Counted from the stretch's first letter, positions 6,981-16,671 are shown. The stretch: DNA of 64,000 nucleotides from JAWLCA01 sp041687395 (GCA_041687395.1 JAWLCA010000005.1:1-64000), one strand, 5' to 3'. Program-made: numbers and translations. The notes: a model not told the origin generated them from the letters alone.

Positions 6981-9935
6981 TCACCTGAGTGCTGTCTCAG
7001 ACTTTCTGCTGCCTCGTGCAGCCTTTTTGATAGCCTTCTTCCCCTTACATTCGGGGTACTTCACGCAGCCAAGGAACGGCCCCCACTTCCCCTTGCGTTC
7101 CACCAGCCAGCCGTCAGAACATGAGGGGCATGCGGCAAAGTCGGCTCCGCAGCTGCACACCATGATTTCCGGATTGGCCTTATCTTGAACGGGCAAGTCT
7201 TTGCCGCAAGCGCTGCAAGGCCGAAGCATCTCACCGCATAGGAATCTATGCTCGCACTGGAAGTAGGGCCGGCCGTTCTTGGAAGTCTGAGCCAGCATGC
7301 GGCCGCCGCAAGCACCGCACCTGTGCTGCGCCACGCCAGGCTCGCCAAGCTCACTCACACCGTACTCTGGGTTCTCGATCAGCTCTCGCGCAAAGGTCGA
7401 GGGCTTCTGGCGGTCCGCCAACACAGTAACGGTCTTCCGCGCTCGCGTCAGAGCCACGTAGAACAGCCGGCGTTCCTCGGCGTGGTCGTACTTTTCAGGT
7501 TCGGGCAACACGAGATCGAGCAACGGATCGTCGACGATTTCGGAAGGAAACCCTAACCGATCAGAGGACGTGCGCAGTATAACGATGTGATCGGCTTCAA
7601 GGCCTTTGGATGCGTGAACCGTCATGAACCGAATGGTGAGCTCGGGGTAGCCCCGAGCAATCTCTGGCAATGTCTCTGGTTTGACGAAATGATATCGGCC
7701 GAGCAGCAGTACGCTGGCTTGGCCGCTAGCCATCATAGCACAGATATCGTCCAACGCAGACCTCAGCGCGGCCTCCTCCTGGCCCCATGCGTAGTGGGCC
7801 ACCCTTATGGCCGGCGTGTCGGTGGTTCCGGCTGGGACAACGTTTTTTGTAATTTGTGATGGGTTTTTGAGGATGAACGCGCGTGCGGGCAGCGCGATCT
7901 TGTCCACGCTGCGAAAGGTTCGGCCAAGATCAATGGAACTGTGGACCCCAGTCTTGCCGGCAAATCTCCCTCCAAACTCGTGGCCAAAGTTCCTCATCAG
8001 ATGGATATCAGCCCCCGTAAATCGAAAGATCGACTGCCAATCATCGCCCACCGCAAAGATGCGTGCATCGTCGTGCTGCGCCTTTATGGCCATCAACAGC
8101 CGCGCTCGGCCATCCGATATGTCCTGGAACTCGTCGACGAGTAGGTGGCGGTAGGGGCTCTGGTAGCGACCAGATTTCACGTGCTTGGTTGCGCGAACGA
8201 TCATGTCCTCGAAGTCAATGCGGGCGCCCAGGCGGTCCTGGTAGGCTTTGAGCAAGGGTTCAAAGATCTGGAGGAAGGCGTAGCCGCGCACTTTGTCATG
8301 CAGTTGCTCAGCTTTCTCGCGACAGCGGGCCAGTGTCGTCCCAGAGCTCTTAAAATGCCTCAGAAATGTGCCGAGCACCTGCGTGAATGCATCAACCTGG
8401 CCCATTTCCGACAATTGGTCGAAGACCAGCTCCTGCGGCATCGGGTTAGGCTCGACGTAGGGTGCGATTTTCTCGGCCAAAGCTTCGGTCAGTCGTCCCT
8501 CGACCCGTTCGTAACTATAGGTCTCAATGAGTGTGGTGCCATGGTCTTCATGGACCTTTCGCTTCCACTCCATGCCCTCGAGATAGCTCTTGCGATCAAC
8601 GTGGGGCGCAGTGGTCAGCCGTGTTTGCCCGTTTGACCCTTGTTCCTTCCGAACGCCGAAATGCTCGATGTACACCCCACTTTCTGTGAGCCGAAAATCA
8701 GGGGTATAGGCTGTCCTATCATTCTCCGGGAGATCGTGCTCGTAGTCCGGTTCGTACTCGTACGCGATGCCATTGACGTAGAGCCAATTGGCGATCTCCC
8801 ACTCCTCGAAGCTCTTGACCAGTTCCCCCTGCAAGGTCCGGAGCTCATGGGCTTCGACGTATTGGTAGTAGGCATCCTTTGTCTTGAAGTCCCACTCGCT
8901 CTTGTAGGGCCAGTAGAACTCCGAAAACCACTTTAGCAGCAGCGCCCCAAGCCTGGGCAGTTTCGCAATGTCGTTGAAGAGGATGTCGCGAAGTAGGACG
9001 CGGAATTGGCTGTCATCGCTGGCGTGCGGGGCGAGTGCGGGTGCTCCGTTCTCGACTTCCCGAATGATGCCGTAGCCAAGCGCGTGAAACGTCATCGCGT
9101 CTACAGCTGCGCCCGTCCGCTCTTCGATGCGACTGGCCATCTCAGCAGCTGCATCCTTACCGAAAGCCATCAACAGAACCTCGTCCGACTGCCGAATGCC
9201 GCGCTGAATGAGGTGAGCTGCCTTCGCAACGATGACGCTCGTCTTGCCCGAGCCAGCCCCGGCGAGGACGAGCGTTGCATCTTCGTCTGTGACAACGGCC
9301 AGGCGCTGCTCGGGGGTGAGGGGGTTCGACTCGATCGTATCGAAGAAGTCCTTGGATGCCTCCAATTCGGCCTTAATGAAGGCTTGGATGGCAGCTTCCC
9401 GTATGCCCTGCGGGTTCTTCTGAAACTGCATGACTTGGTTCAGGACATGTTGCTGCTCCACCGGCAAGACGCCCTCAGGAATATCCGTCGGCAGCGCGGA
9501 CAGCACTTGGTTGGCCCGTATCAAAAAGGGTTCAAGAAGACAGGCAGAGGGATAACGCCGTGGCTGTTCGAGCCGTCCGATTGCTTCGGCTAGCCCGCGG
9601 AGCTCATCGTCGGCCCGGTCCACCTGTACAATGAAGTGTCGTTGCCATTCCGCGTTGGCCAGTGAGACGAACTTGGCCACGTCTGTCCGCTTGAGCCCAG
9701 CAACTTTGAATTCATCGCCCCCCCGGACGGTCACGACTACCGAAGGTTTTCCTAGGGTCTTGGTCACACGCAAGGGGTGCGTCATTTCCGAGAACGGTAC
9801 TTGCCTGGGTTGCCTCGCGAGTATCGCTAGCCCAGTATCAAAAAGCGCCAGGCCTCTGTAGCGATGCCCAAGTATACCTAGAAACAGGCCGGCTAGGCTG
9901 CTTCTTTCTATCTGCCTTTGCTCTCGAAAAATCAT
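6981..9935 (-). CDS. helicase IV (HelD)-like UvrD-family helicase with inserted nuclease and zinc fingers, 984 aa
   Basis: The N-terminal 200 residues match the layout of E. coli helicase IV, ending in SNPLTPEQRLAVV. The helicase core has LVLAGAGSGKTSVIV (about 222-236), LLVDEFQDIS (about 600), FAVGDDWQSIFRFTGA, MTVHASKGLEADH (about 770) and FYVALTRARK. Between motifs I and II is an insert with EEWEIANWLYVNG, YTPDFRLTESGVYIEHFG and GTTLIETYSYE, a PD-(D/E)XK-like nuclease arrangement. From about residue 865, topoisomerase-type zinc ribbons follow: CGACGG, CSACG, CSCG and CPSC. It is a 3'-5' DNA helicase. The nuclease insert and the location suggest a defence role over housekeeping repair. It stands alone on the minus strand. 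Confidence 0.8.
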   Translation of the reverse strand: MIFREQRQIERSSLAGLFLGILGHRYRGLALFDTGLAILARQPRQVPFSEMTHPLRVTKTLGKPSVVVTVRGGDEFKVAGLKRTDVAKFVSLANAEWQRHFIVQVDRADDELRGLAEAIGRLEQPRRYPSACLLEPFLIRANQVLSALPTDIPEGVLPVEQQHVLNQVMQFQKNPQGIREAAIQAFIKAELEASKDFFDTIESNPLTPEQRLAVVTDEDATLVLAGAGSGKTSVIVAKAAHLIQRGIRQSDEVLLMAFGKDAAAEMASRIEERTGAAVDAMTFHALGYGIIREVENGAPALAPHASDDSQFRVLLRDILFNDIAKLPRLGALLLKWFSEFYWPYKSEWDFKTKDAYYQYVEAHELRTLQGELVKSFEEWEIANWLYVNGIAYEYEPDYEHDLPENDRTAYTPDFRLTESGVYIEHFGVRKEQGSNGQTRLTTAPHVDRKSYLEGMEWKRKVHEDHGTTLIETYSYERVEGRLTEALAEKIAPYVEPNPMPQELVFDQLSEMGQVDAFTQVLGTFLRHFKSSGTTLARCREKAEQLHDKVRGYAFLQIFEPLLKAYQDRLGARIDFEDMIVRATKHVKSGRYQSPYRHLLVDEFQDISDGRARLLMAIKAQHDDARIFAVGDDWQSIFRFTGADIHLMRNFGHEFGGRFAGKTGVHSSIDLGRTFRSVDKIALPARAFILKNPSQITKNVVPAGTTDTPAIRVAHYAWGQEEAALRSALDDICAMMASGQASVLLLGRYHFVKPETLPEIARGYPELTIRFMTVHASKGLEADHIVILRTSSDRLGFPSEIVDDPLLDLVLPEPEKYDHAEERRLFYVALTRARKTVTVLADRQKPSTFARELIENPEYGVSELGEPGVAQHRCGACGGRMLAQTSKNGRPYFQCEHRFLCGEMLRPCSACGKDLPVQDKANPEIMVCSCGADFAACPSCSDGWLVERKGKWGPFLGCVKYPECKGKKAIKKAARGSRKSETALR

Positions 9936-10075
9936 CCCACCAACCTGCTTAGGTTTTCTGCTCCGCGAGATTTTCTACAGTAAAATCAGTCGATAAAAAG
10001 GCAGGCTCTTGTAAGTGATGCCTTTCGCTTCGCTTACGCTGCGGCAATACCCCTGTCTCGCTGTGCGCCTGCCCC

Positions 10076-10240
10076 CAAGCAGGGGGTACCTAAGACCGAA
10101 TGCCTGAACGCGCACTGGTTCATGAGCCTCGACGATGCGGTGCAGAAATGCGAGGATTGCTGTAGAGACGACAACGAGATTCGCCCACACAGCTCGATCG
10201 GGAATATCCCCCGAAAGAGCTCATGAACCGGCTGGCGGCA
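10076..10240 (+). pseudogene. IS3-family OrfB C-terminal fragment
   Basis: With one internal stop, the plus strand reads KTECLNAHWFMSLDDAVQKC, then NEIRPHSSIGNIPPKELMNR, the typical C-terminus of IS3-family OrfB (the NEVRPH signature). No start or upstream DDE region is attached. It is a dead remnant in the 770-bp gap between the helicase IV-like gene and mcrB. Confidence 0.7.
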
Positions 10241-10459
10241 CATGACCCGCGCTAGCCGAAAGATGGCCGGGAAAGGCCGTCAGGGCGGTCCAGACTCGGG
10301 TAGCAGGTCAGTTCCATCCCGGAAGACCGCATGAAGCCGGAACAAATACGGGGGTCAGAGCAAGCCCAACATGCCACCCGCACGATGCAGGTGGTAGTCA
10401 GACTGCCAGCGCAGACATGCAGGACACGGCAGACCGGCATGCCGCAGCCGCTTCACGCA

Positions 10460-10620
10460 CGAGGAAATCGCGCTTCGCAGCGCGCGTAAGCGTCGATGAC
10501 GAAGGCGACATAGACGAAGCCCTTCCAGGTGGCGACATATGTGAAGTCGCTGACCCACAGCATGTTCGGCGCGGGCACCCGCGGTTCCTTGAACGTGGCG
10601 GACGCGAGGCCTTTGATCTC
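10460..10620 (-). pseudogene. IS3-family OrfB internal fragment
   Basis: Read on the minus strand, about 10480-10585 gives APNMLWVSDFTYVATWKGF followed by VYVAFVIDAYAR, the first catalytic-Asp region of IS3-family OrfB. Beyond this the match stops. It is in opposite orientation to the fragment at 10076-10240, so this gap carries debris of at least two IS events. Confidence 0.7.
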
Positions 10621-10708
10621 AAATTGCCTCACTTCAACCAGCAGTTCAGTGCAATGGCCTTCCGGAACACTCTACCCATCGCTAAATTGATCGCCTAGTG
10701 TGTAATTC

Positions 10709-13207
10709 ATGAAACAAAATCTGAGTCTTAAGAAGTCCTACAGAGCGATCCTGGAAGCTGCCCGAGAAGGCCGCTACGTCAGTTACGGCGATCTAGCCAA
10801 GGCCAATGACATGCCCTGGCAAAAGGTTCGCTACGCGATGAACCAGCATCTCGGTGACCTTGTAAAGATTGCTGCCGAGCGCGGCTGGCCAATGCCGAGC
10901 GCGATCGTAGTGAGCCAGAACAAAGTGCAAAGCGGTACGCTGGACGGCGCCGCGCGCGACGGGTTCGTCAACGCGGCAGGGCAGTTAGGCTTTGATGTAT
11001 CAGACCCCGAGCGCTTCGTTGAAGAGCAGCAGCAAGCCCTGTTCAAGTGGGCGGCTACTGCGCCGGACGAGCTGGACATCCATGAGGAGTTGAACGGTCA
11101 GGAGGGTGTGACATCATTCCGAACGGTCTGGGTTGAGAAATGTCATGTGAAAGGGCGTCCAGACCGCCAAACCGGCGATCATCGCCTCGGAGAGGCTCTC
11201 TGGTCTCCCCAACGTGCCAAGAACGGCGGCGACTTCTACGCCAGCATGAGGCGTGTCGTGCCAGGCGATATCGTGCTGCACCTTACCGACAGCACCGCGA
11301 TTACCGGTATTTCAGAAGTGGCTGCAGCTGCCGATGATACATTTGTCGGCCTTCCCGGCACCGATTGGGCCGGAGAACCAGGGTACCGGGTACAACTCCG
11401 AAATTTCCAGGTGCTGGAACCCGAACTTCATCGGTCTGCTTTCCTTTCTGAAGGGAAAGTCGGGTCGAGATTGCGCGCGATCTTGGATGGCCCCGAAGGC
11501 AAAGGCCTTTTCTACAACAAGAAGCTCGAGCTGAACCAGGGTGCATATCTTAGCGAGGCTCCGCCCTCCCTGCTCGCCGCACTGAATGAAGCGTATAAAG
11601 CAGTCGCCGGAAGAAAACTCGTGGAACTTCCAGACCAACTCCTCCCACCTACACCTGTTCGACCACTCTCAACGGGTCCCAGACGTCCACTGAACACGGT
11701 CTTTTTCGGCCCTCCCGGGACCGGAAAGACGTACATCACTGCACGCCGGGCGGTCGACATCTGTGACGGCGCCTTCGTTGGCTCGGACGAAGAGCTTCGC
11801 GCGCGATATGAGCAGCTCGTGAAGCAGCGACGTATCGAGTTTGTCACCTTCCATCAAACCTACGGCTACGAAGAATTCGTCGAGGGCCTGAGACCGGACA
11901 CCTCGTCGGGCGAGGACGGCGAAGCTGTCAGCGGCTTTCGCCTTGTGCCAGTGGACGGTGTTCTGAAGCGGATTGCCGATCGGGCAAAGAAGATGCCAAG
12001 CGGCAACCATGTCAATTTTGATCCTGCTGGGCGCACGGTATTCAAGGTGTCTCTTGGCCGGAGCAATGCCCCAGAAGATGAGTATCTGCGAGAAGAATGC
12101 CTCTCGAATGGATATATTCTACTCGGGTACGGCGGGGAGATTGACTGGTCCGATCCCAAGTACACCAGCACCGCGGCATTCTCAGAGCGGTGGCGACAAG
12201 AGCCTGGAGAGGGGAATGCCCACGGCAACAATCCCAACATTCTTTTTCCCTGGCAGCTCCGCGCCGCCATGAAGGAGGGTGACGTCGTCCTGGCAAGCCG
12301 CGGCAACAAAAGATTGCAGGCAATTGGGATTGTGACGGGTAGCTATGAATTCGTAAAACGGGATCTTGATGAATACCATCACAGGCGCCCCATCAAGTGG
12401 ATTTGGAAGGATGAAACCGGTGAAGGCATTCCTGTTTCTGACTTCTACGCTCGGAATTTTTCTCAGCAGTCGATCTATCAGATGTATGATCACCTGTTGA
12501 GCTGGGAGGCTTTGCTGCCCTATATGGAGGCAACGGACGATCAGGAGCCGCCGCCCCCGCATGTTCTCATCGTTGATGAGATTAACAGAGCAAATATTTC
12601 CAAAGTGATGGGTGAGTTGATCACCCTGCTTGAAGAAGACAAGCGCACTGGTGGCGCGAATGAGATTGCCGTAACGCTGCCTCACTCAGGGGAGCAGTTT
12701 ACGCTTCCGTCAAATCTGTTCATCATTGGCACGATGAACACGGCGGATCGATCTATTGCCCTGCTGGATACAGCGCTTCGGAGGCGCTTTCATTTCGAAG
12801 AAATGCCACCACGACCTGATGTTCTGCAACCGGTCGGTGGGATCAACGTAGGCCTCGTGCTCGAAAGACTGAACTCTCGCCTGGAATGGTTTCTTGGCTC
12901 GGACCAGCTGATCGGACATGCATGGCTCATGAGCGCAACAACGCTTCAAGAGCTTGACGCGGTGATGGCCAATAAGATCATCCCGCTCCTGCGCGAATAT
13001 TTCCATGAAGACCTAAATCGCGTACGCGCCGTTCTGGGTGGCGGGGATGCTTTCTTGAAGCGTGAAAAGATACCAGTACCGCCAGGGATCGATGACTATG
13101 GTGATGATCGCTACCGCTTTGTTGATGTTTTCAGCGTCGCCAACGCATATGGGCCTGCTGCATACGAAGAAATCATCTCCGGCGTTCCCTCCAATGGCAT
13201 TGCATGA
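10709..13207 (+). CDS. mcrB: McrB-like AAA+ GTPase subunit with EVE/PUA-like specificity domains, 832 aa
   Basis: The first 75 residues form an alkyltransferase-like winged helix (GRYVSYGDLAKANDMPWQKV). Residues about 115-235 look like an EVE/PUA-like reader domain (DIVLHLTDSTAITGISEV). The AAA+ core has FFGPPGTGKTYITARRA near 331, LIVDEINRANISK near 619 and the McrB signature IGTMNTADRSIALLD near 672. Between P-loop and Walker B, about 450-545, a second EVE-like insert is visible (YILLGYGGEIDWSD ... MKEGDVVLASRG). McrB recognises modified cytosines or other modified DNA and drives McrC cutting by GTP hydrolysis. The second reader may widen substrate range. It overlaps mcrC by ATGA. Confidence 0.88.
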   Translation: MKQNLSLKKSYRAILEAAREGRYVSYGDLAKANDMPWQKVRYAMNQHLGDLVKIAAERGWPMPSAIVVSQNKVQSGTLDGAARDGFVNAAGQLGFDVSDPERFVEEQQQALFKWAATAPDELDIHEELNGQEGVTSFRTVWVEKCHVKGRPDRQTGDHRLGEALWSPQRAKNGGDFYASMRRVVPGDIVLHLTDSTAITGISEVAAAADDTFVGLPGTDWAGEPGYRVQLRNFQVLEPELHRSAFLSEGKVGSRLRAILDGPEGKGLFYNKKLELNQGAYLSEAPPSLLAALNEAYKAVAGRKLVELPDQLLPPTPVRPLSTGPRRPLNTVFFGPPGTGKTYITARRAVDICDGAFVGSDEELRARYEQLVKQRRIEFVTFHQTYGYEEFVEGLRPDTSSGEDGEAVSGFRLVPVDGVLKRIADRAKKMPSGNHVNFDPAGRTVFKVSLGRSNAPEDEYLREECLSNGYILLGYGGEIDWSDPKYTSTAAFSERWRQEPGEGNAHGNNPNILFPWQLRAAMKEGDVVLASRGNKRLQAIGIVTGSYEFVKRDLDEYHHRRPIKWIWKDETGEGIPVSDFYARNFSQQSIYQMYDHLLSWEALLPYMEATDDQEPPPPHVLIVDEINRANISKVMGELITLLEEDKRTGGANEIAVTLPHSGEQFTLPSNLFIIGTMNTADRSIALLDTALRRRFHFEEMPPRPDVLQPVGGINVGLVLERLNSRLEWFLGSDQLIGHAWLMSATTLQELDAVMANKIIPLLREYFHEDLNRVRAVLGGGDAFLKREKIPVPPGIDDYGDDRYRFVDVFSVANAYGPAAYEEIISGVPSNGIA

Positions 13208-14481
13208 CGGCTATCGGACATAAGCCGCAGTCAACGCTGACAAGACGGGAATGGCAGGAGTTCAAGGTCGAAGTCGGTGGTTTGCAGGAAGATCAGGTTG
13301 ACCGTCTTCATGGCCTTTCCGTCGGCGCTGCTCGGCGGCTGAAGCTGCCAGAGACGGCGGTCTGTGTGCGAACCCACAGAGGTCTTCGGGCGCAGCAGGT
13401 TGTCGGCATACTTGCCGTCCCTGGGCTCTCCCTGGAAATCCTGCCGAAGATTGAAGGGACCGATGACTCTGTCCGCGCCGCGTTGATCCGGATGCTGGCC
13501 GTTGCCTACGACCTACGTGTCTCAGAGGGTGAACTGGCAGCACTGGACACGCAGCGTCGTGATCTGCTTGAAATCCTGATCCGTCTATTCTGCGAGCGGC
13601 TGCTCGCTGCCGTGAAGCACGGCTTGTCGCGGCGTTACCTTGACCGAGAGGAGGACCTTCCGGTCTTCCGCGGTAGCTTGTTGGTGAAGCGGCAATTGAC
13701 TGTCCATGCGCCCCGACCGGATCGCCTCGCCTGTCGGTTCGACGAGCTGAGTGAAGACACCCCGATTAATCGGGTGTTGAAAACCACCGTGATGCGTTTG
13801 TCGCGTGTTGCAAAAACCACCGACAACCTGCGTCGGCTCGATGAGCTAGTTGCCAGGTTCGATGCCACATCCGTGAGCCCGAGGCCACTAGATGAACCGG
13901 TCCGCCTTGATCGAACGAACGCTGCCTTTCACCACGTCTACAGGCTCGCGCGCTTGTTCCTGGCCGGTGATTGGCAAAGCACGAGCGGAGGAAAGACTTC
14001 CGGCTTTGCCCTGCTTTTCCCTATGAACGCGCTTTTCGAGGCCTATGTGGGTCGCATGATGCGACGCGCGCTGGTGCCTTGGCCTGTCAATCTGCAAGAC
14101 CGGAAACACTATGCGCTGCGCAACCTGGACAGCACTGGCGCCTTCGCCTTGCGCCCCGACATGGTCATCAGAGCACCAGGCGGCCCCATCATAGTCGATA
14201 CCAAATGGAAGCGTCTCGATCGGGCGAACGGACCCAACCATGGCGTGTCGCAGTCGGACGTCTACCAAATGCTTGCCTACGCCCAAGCCTATGAAGCTCG
14301 GCAGCTGGTGCTCCTTTACCCTTGGGACCGTCACCTGTCCGCATGCGGGGTCATAAAGCGGTGGAATGTCGCTGGCTCGGACCGTGCACTTATGGCTGCG
14401 ACTCTGGATGTCGGCGATACCCGCTCGGTACTGCACCAGCTCCGCAATCTTTTCCAACCAGAATACGCGACGGCGGCGTAA
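13204..14481 (+). CDS. mcrC: McrC-like nuclease subunit, 425 aa
   Basis: The N-terminal half fits the McrC family, with PGLSLEILPKI and VFRGSLLVKRQL. The C-terminal nuclease carries LRPDMVIRAPGGPIIVDTKW near residue 320-333, the PD-(D/E)XK pattern with D, D and K in place. A QSDVYQMLAYAQAY helix follows, as usual for McrC. It forms the cleaving partner of the McrB ring in type IV restriction. Translation is coupled to mcrB through the ATGA overlap. Length is normal for the longer McrC subfamily. No frameshift or lost catalytic residue is seen, so the pair looks functional. Confidence 0.88.
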   Translation: MTAIGHKPQSTLTRREWQEFKVEVGGLQEDQVDRLHGLSVGAARRLKLPETAVCVRTHRGLRAQQVVGILAVPGLSLEILPKIEGTDDSVRAALIRMLAVAYDLRVSEGELAALDTQRRDLLEILIRLFCERLLAAVKHGLSRRYLDREEDLPVFRGSLLVKRQLTVHAPRPDRLACRFDELSEDTPINRVLKTTVMRLSRVAKTTDNLRRLDELVARFDATSVSPRPLDEPVRLDRTNAAFHHVYRLARLFLAGDWQSTSGGKTSGFALLFPMNALFEAYVGRMMRRALVPWPVNLQDRKHYALRNLDSTGAFALRPDMVIRAPGGPIIVDTKWKRLDRANGPNHGVSQSDVYQMLAYAQAYEARQLVLLYPWDRHLSACGVIKRWNVAGSDRALMAATLDVGDTRSVLHQLRNLFQPEYATAA

Positions 14482-14720
14482 CGCGATGCTTCTGGCGACT
14501 CGGCCCCGGGGTACCCCGCCCCAAGCACGGCTCGACACAGCTGGACTGCCGGTCCGGTCTCCTGTTTCCCCGTCTCGCGAGCAATTTGGAAATCGCTGGT
14601 CCGCCCTGGGAGATGTGTTGACCAGGAAGACGCACGACCCCAGGAACGATCTGGCAAATCAAAGCAAGTGCAAAAAGCGGAGTTACGTTATGCAGGACGG
14701 GGCCGTCCAATGTGCTTGCG
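14482..14720. other. 240-bp convergent intergenic region without gene
   Basis: This stretch lies between the end of mcrC and the end of the minus-strand nuclease-like gene. It contains CCCCAAGCACGG near 14520, which resembles the tail of iteron array A, but no AAACC units. I see no gene, no clear terminator and no tRNA fragment. Confidence 0.5.
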
Positions 14721-15434
14721 TCAGGCAAACCCATCAAGAAGCGCGTCGAGCGTCGCGGCCGCAATCGCGCCCAGCGTGACATCGGCAGCGCCCCGCAGCG
14801 CCTGCCCTCGATCGATCCGACCAGAGCGTAGCATCTGTGTTGCAGTAACGGCACCCGCGAGGAGCGCAGAGGTTGCAGCGCCCTCAAGCATTTCCCTTGC
14901 CAGGCTGTCACCAGGCAGCGTACCGACCACGCCGTCAACCCGTTGGGTCAATGTCTCGTTCGAGAAACCTGAGCTTTCTACCAAGATCAGTTGATCGGCC
15001 ACCTCAGACGTAGCCAGAACCTCGATTTCAGGGTAGCGCGCCAGATGATCCAGAACCGATTGCGGCGAAGCCACGGCTTTGAGCTGTACTTCGCGAATGG
15101 TTTCTCCATCGACCACGAATTCCACATCCGCGCCCGGATGATTGGGAGCCTCAAACAGCCTGACTTCAGTCATTTCGCAGGCCTCGGTGTGGGCATGGGC
15201 AAACAGAAGCTCGTGGTAGATTCCCTTTACGTTCGCTGCCACGCCGCGCAGCTGCTCGGGGCTCATTTCGGAGATGTAGTCGGCCAATTCTGAAATGCTG
15301 GCGTCATTTAGCCGAGTGGAGGACCGCCGTAGCGCTTCCAGCACAAGCTGCTCCTCCAGTGACCAGAAGCGGGTCGCGTCGTCCACCAGCCGCTGCAGCG
15401 TAACCGCGATGACGACCGCCGCGCTGCGTTTCAC
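14721..15434 (-). CDS. nuclease-like protein with EVQLKA motif, 237 aa
   Basis: The centre reads HPGADVEFVVDGETIREVQL followed by KA: an Asp, then a Glu-x-Gln-x-Lys pair, as in PD-(D/E)XK nuclease folds and restriction-type toxins. The upstream half is helical (SLEEQLVLEALRRSS). The C-terminus is Ala/Gly-rich and mildly hydrophobic (GAATSALLAGAVTATQML). I place the start at the GTG of GTGA at 15434, overlapping the stop of the membrane protein gene. A longer ORF to 15548 would overlap that gene by 115 bp and is not needed. The four-base overlap means the two proteins are made together. A membrane-tethered nuclease system or toxin pair is the best guess. No known family could be named. Confidence 0.6.
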   Translation of the reverse strand: MKRSAAVVIAVTLQRLVDDATRFWSLEEQLVLEALRRSSTRLNDASISELADYISEMSPEQLRGVAANVKGIYHELLFAHAHTEACEMTEVRLFEAPNHPGADVEFVVDGETIREVQLKAVASPQSVLDHLARYPEIEVLATSEVADQLILVESSGFSNETLTQRVDGVVGTLPGDSLAREMLEGAATSALLAGAVTATQMLRSGRIDRGQALRGAADVTLGAIAAATLDALLDGFA

Positions 15435-16513
15435 ACCGCTTGCGCATCCTTGTTCATCAACGCCATAGCGATGCGTCCTATCTCCGTCCGGTTGTGGTCC
15501 AACCTCCGACGATGAAACCACGCGAGGGTTCGGGTAAAGGGGCGGCATCCGGTCACTCCGTTTTCTGCGAGGGCACGATTGTCCCAGTGTCGATTGATTT
15601 CGTCGGCGAGCGGCACCAGCGCCCCGGCCGCAAACAGCCTCATTTGCGTTGGGGTGGGCTCTTCACCGTTGGCGATTTGATCGCGGATCGCCTTGATCAG
15701 CACAGCGCAGGAATCAAGTATGGCAGCCTCATGTTCCTCTAATGTGTTAGCGCGACGAGGGCGGCCCAGCACGATCCGAACGGCCGCAATACTCAGAACG
15801 ACGCCAGCAAAAATGCCCAGGCCCGTAAGGAAAAGAGCACCAGCTGCGACCCCCGCCCCGACCAACGAGCCGAACCAATAGTACAAGGCTGTCTGGGCAG
15901 CCACTCCGTGCAAAGTGGCAATCGCTGTGCCGGTGCTGGCTAGGCCGTAGCTGGAAACAAGTCCGGTTATGCCACCCACAGAGAGCGCACCTCCGGCCTT
16001 TGCAAAGACCAGCCCGATGAACCGGCGCGCGTTTCGGCTCGTCTGCTGGCTGATCGCCGCCGCGGTGGCGACGAGCACGGCCTCGATATGCTCCAGAGAG
16101 CCCGAACGCGGCCGCTTGGCCCATCCAAGACGGGTAGCGTTCTCACGCGCCCAGGCTTCCACTGCCGCACCTTGCGGCACATACGCCTGAAACTGCCCGC
16201 GCTGTCGGCGCGCCCACTCCATCGCTTGTTCGACCCGGGGCGCTGCTCGGTCCGTGACCGGCGACAGTCGCTCCACACCAGAAACGACCAGCTCGGCTGT
16301 GCATTGGACAGCTTGGCGCGCCTGTCTTGCAGTCTTCGACCAGATGGCAGCTGTTCTCTCACTCGAACCGAACACCGAAGCTCCACCATCCGCCCCAACA
16401 AGTGGGGTGGTTGTAGCACTTAAACGATTGAAAAATCTAGCAGCGAACGGCTCGAGATTTATGGATAGGTGTTCACGGAGGGCCTGGGTCTGGGTAGAAA
16501 TCCCCCAAGTCAT
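15431..16513 (-). CDS. membrane protein with glycine-rich hydrophobic core, 360 aa
   Basis: The first 165 residues are polar and helical. From about 170 to 255 come several hydrophobic Gly/Ala-rich stretches: GGALSVGGITGLVSSYGL, STGTAIATLHGVAAQTAL, GSLVGAGVAAGALFLTGLGI and FAGVVLSIAAVRIVL. The GTAIATLxGxAA pattern recurs, as I recall, in many defence-associated or effector-like membrane proteins. The C-terminal 100 residues are soluble. It is translated ahead of the nuclease-like gene, with a GTGA overlap. The start at 16513 is the only long-frame ATG; no strong ribosome-binding site is visible. The function is unknown. Location beside McrBC and the integrase suggests a defence or stability module. 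Confidence 0.6.
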   Translation of the reverse strand: MTWGISTQTQALREHLSINLEPFAARFFNRLSATTTPLVGADGGASVFGSSERTAAIWSKTARQARQAVQCTAELVVSGVERLSPVTDRAAPRVEQAMEWARRQRGQFQAYVPQGAAVEAWARENATRLGWAKRPRSGSLEHIEAVLVATAAAISQQTSRNARRFIGLVFAKAGGALSVGGITGLVSSYGLASTGTAIATLHGVAAQTALYYWFGSLVGAGVAAGALFLTGLGIFAGVVLSIAAVRIVLGRPRRANTLEEHEAAILDSCAVLIKAIRDQIANGEEPTPTQMRLFAAGALVPLADEINRHWDNRALAENGVTGCRPFTRTLAWFHRRRLDHNRTEIGRIAMALMNKDAQAV

Positions 16514-16671
16514 GTCTTGGCACCTCTATAGCGGGTGATCGTGCAGGTCCTTCGACGCGCGCGCACGTTAGATGCTGATTGACCATGGCTGAAAGCACCG
16601 CAAGTCTATGATTTGTCGTGCAAATTCTTGAGGTTCGCGTTAAGGTGATTTGAGGCCAAAAGGAGGTCTCA

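Noticed and set aside
15435..15548. N-terminal extension of the EVQLK nuclease-like protein
   Set aside because: It would run antiparallel to nothing but overlap 115 bp of the membrane protein gene in another frame; the GTGA junction explains coupling better.
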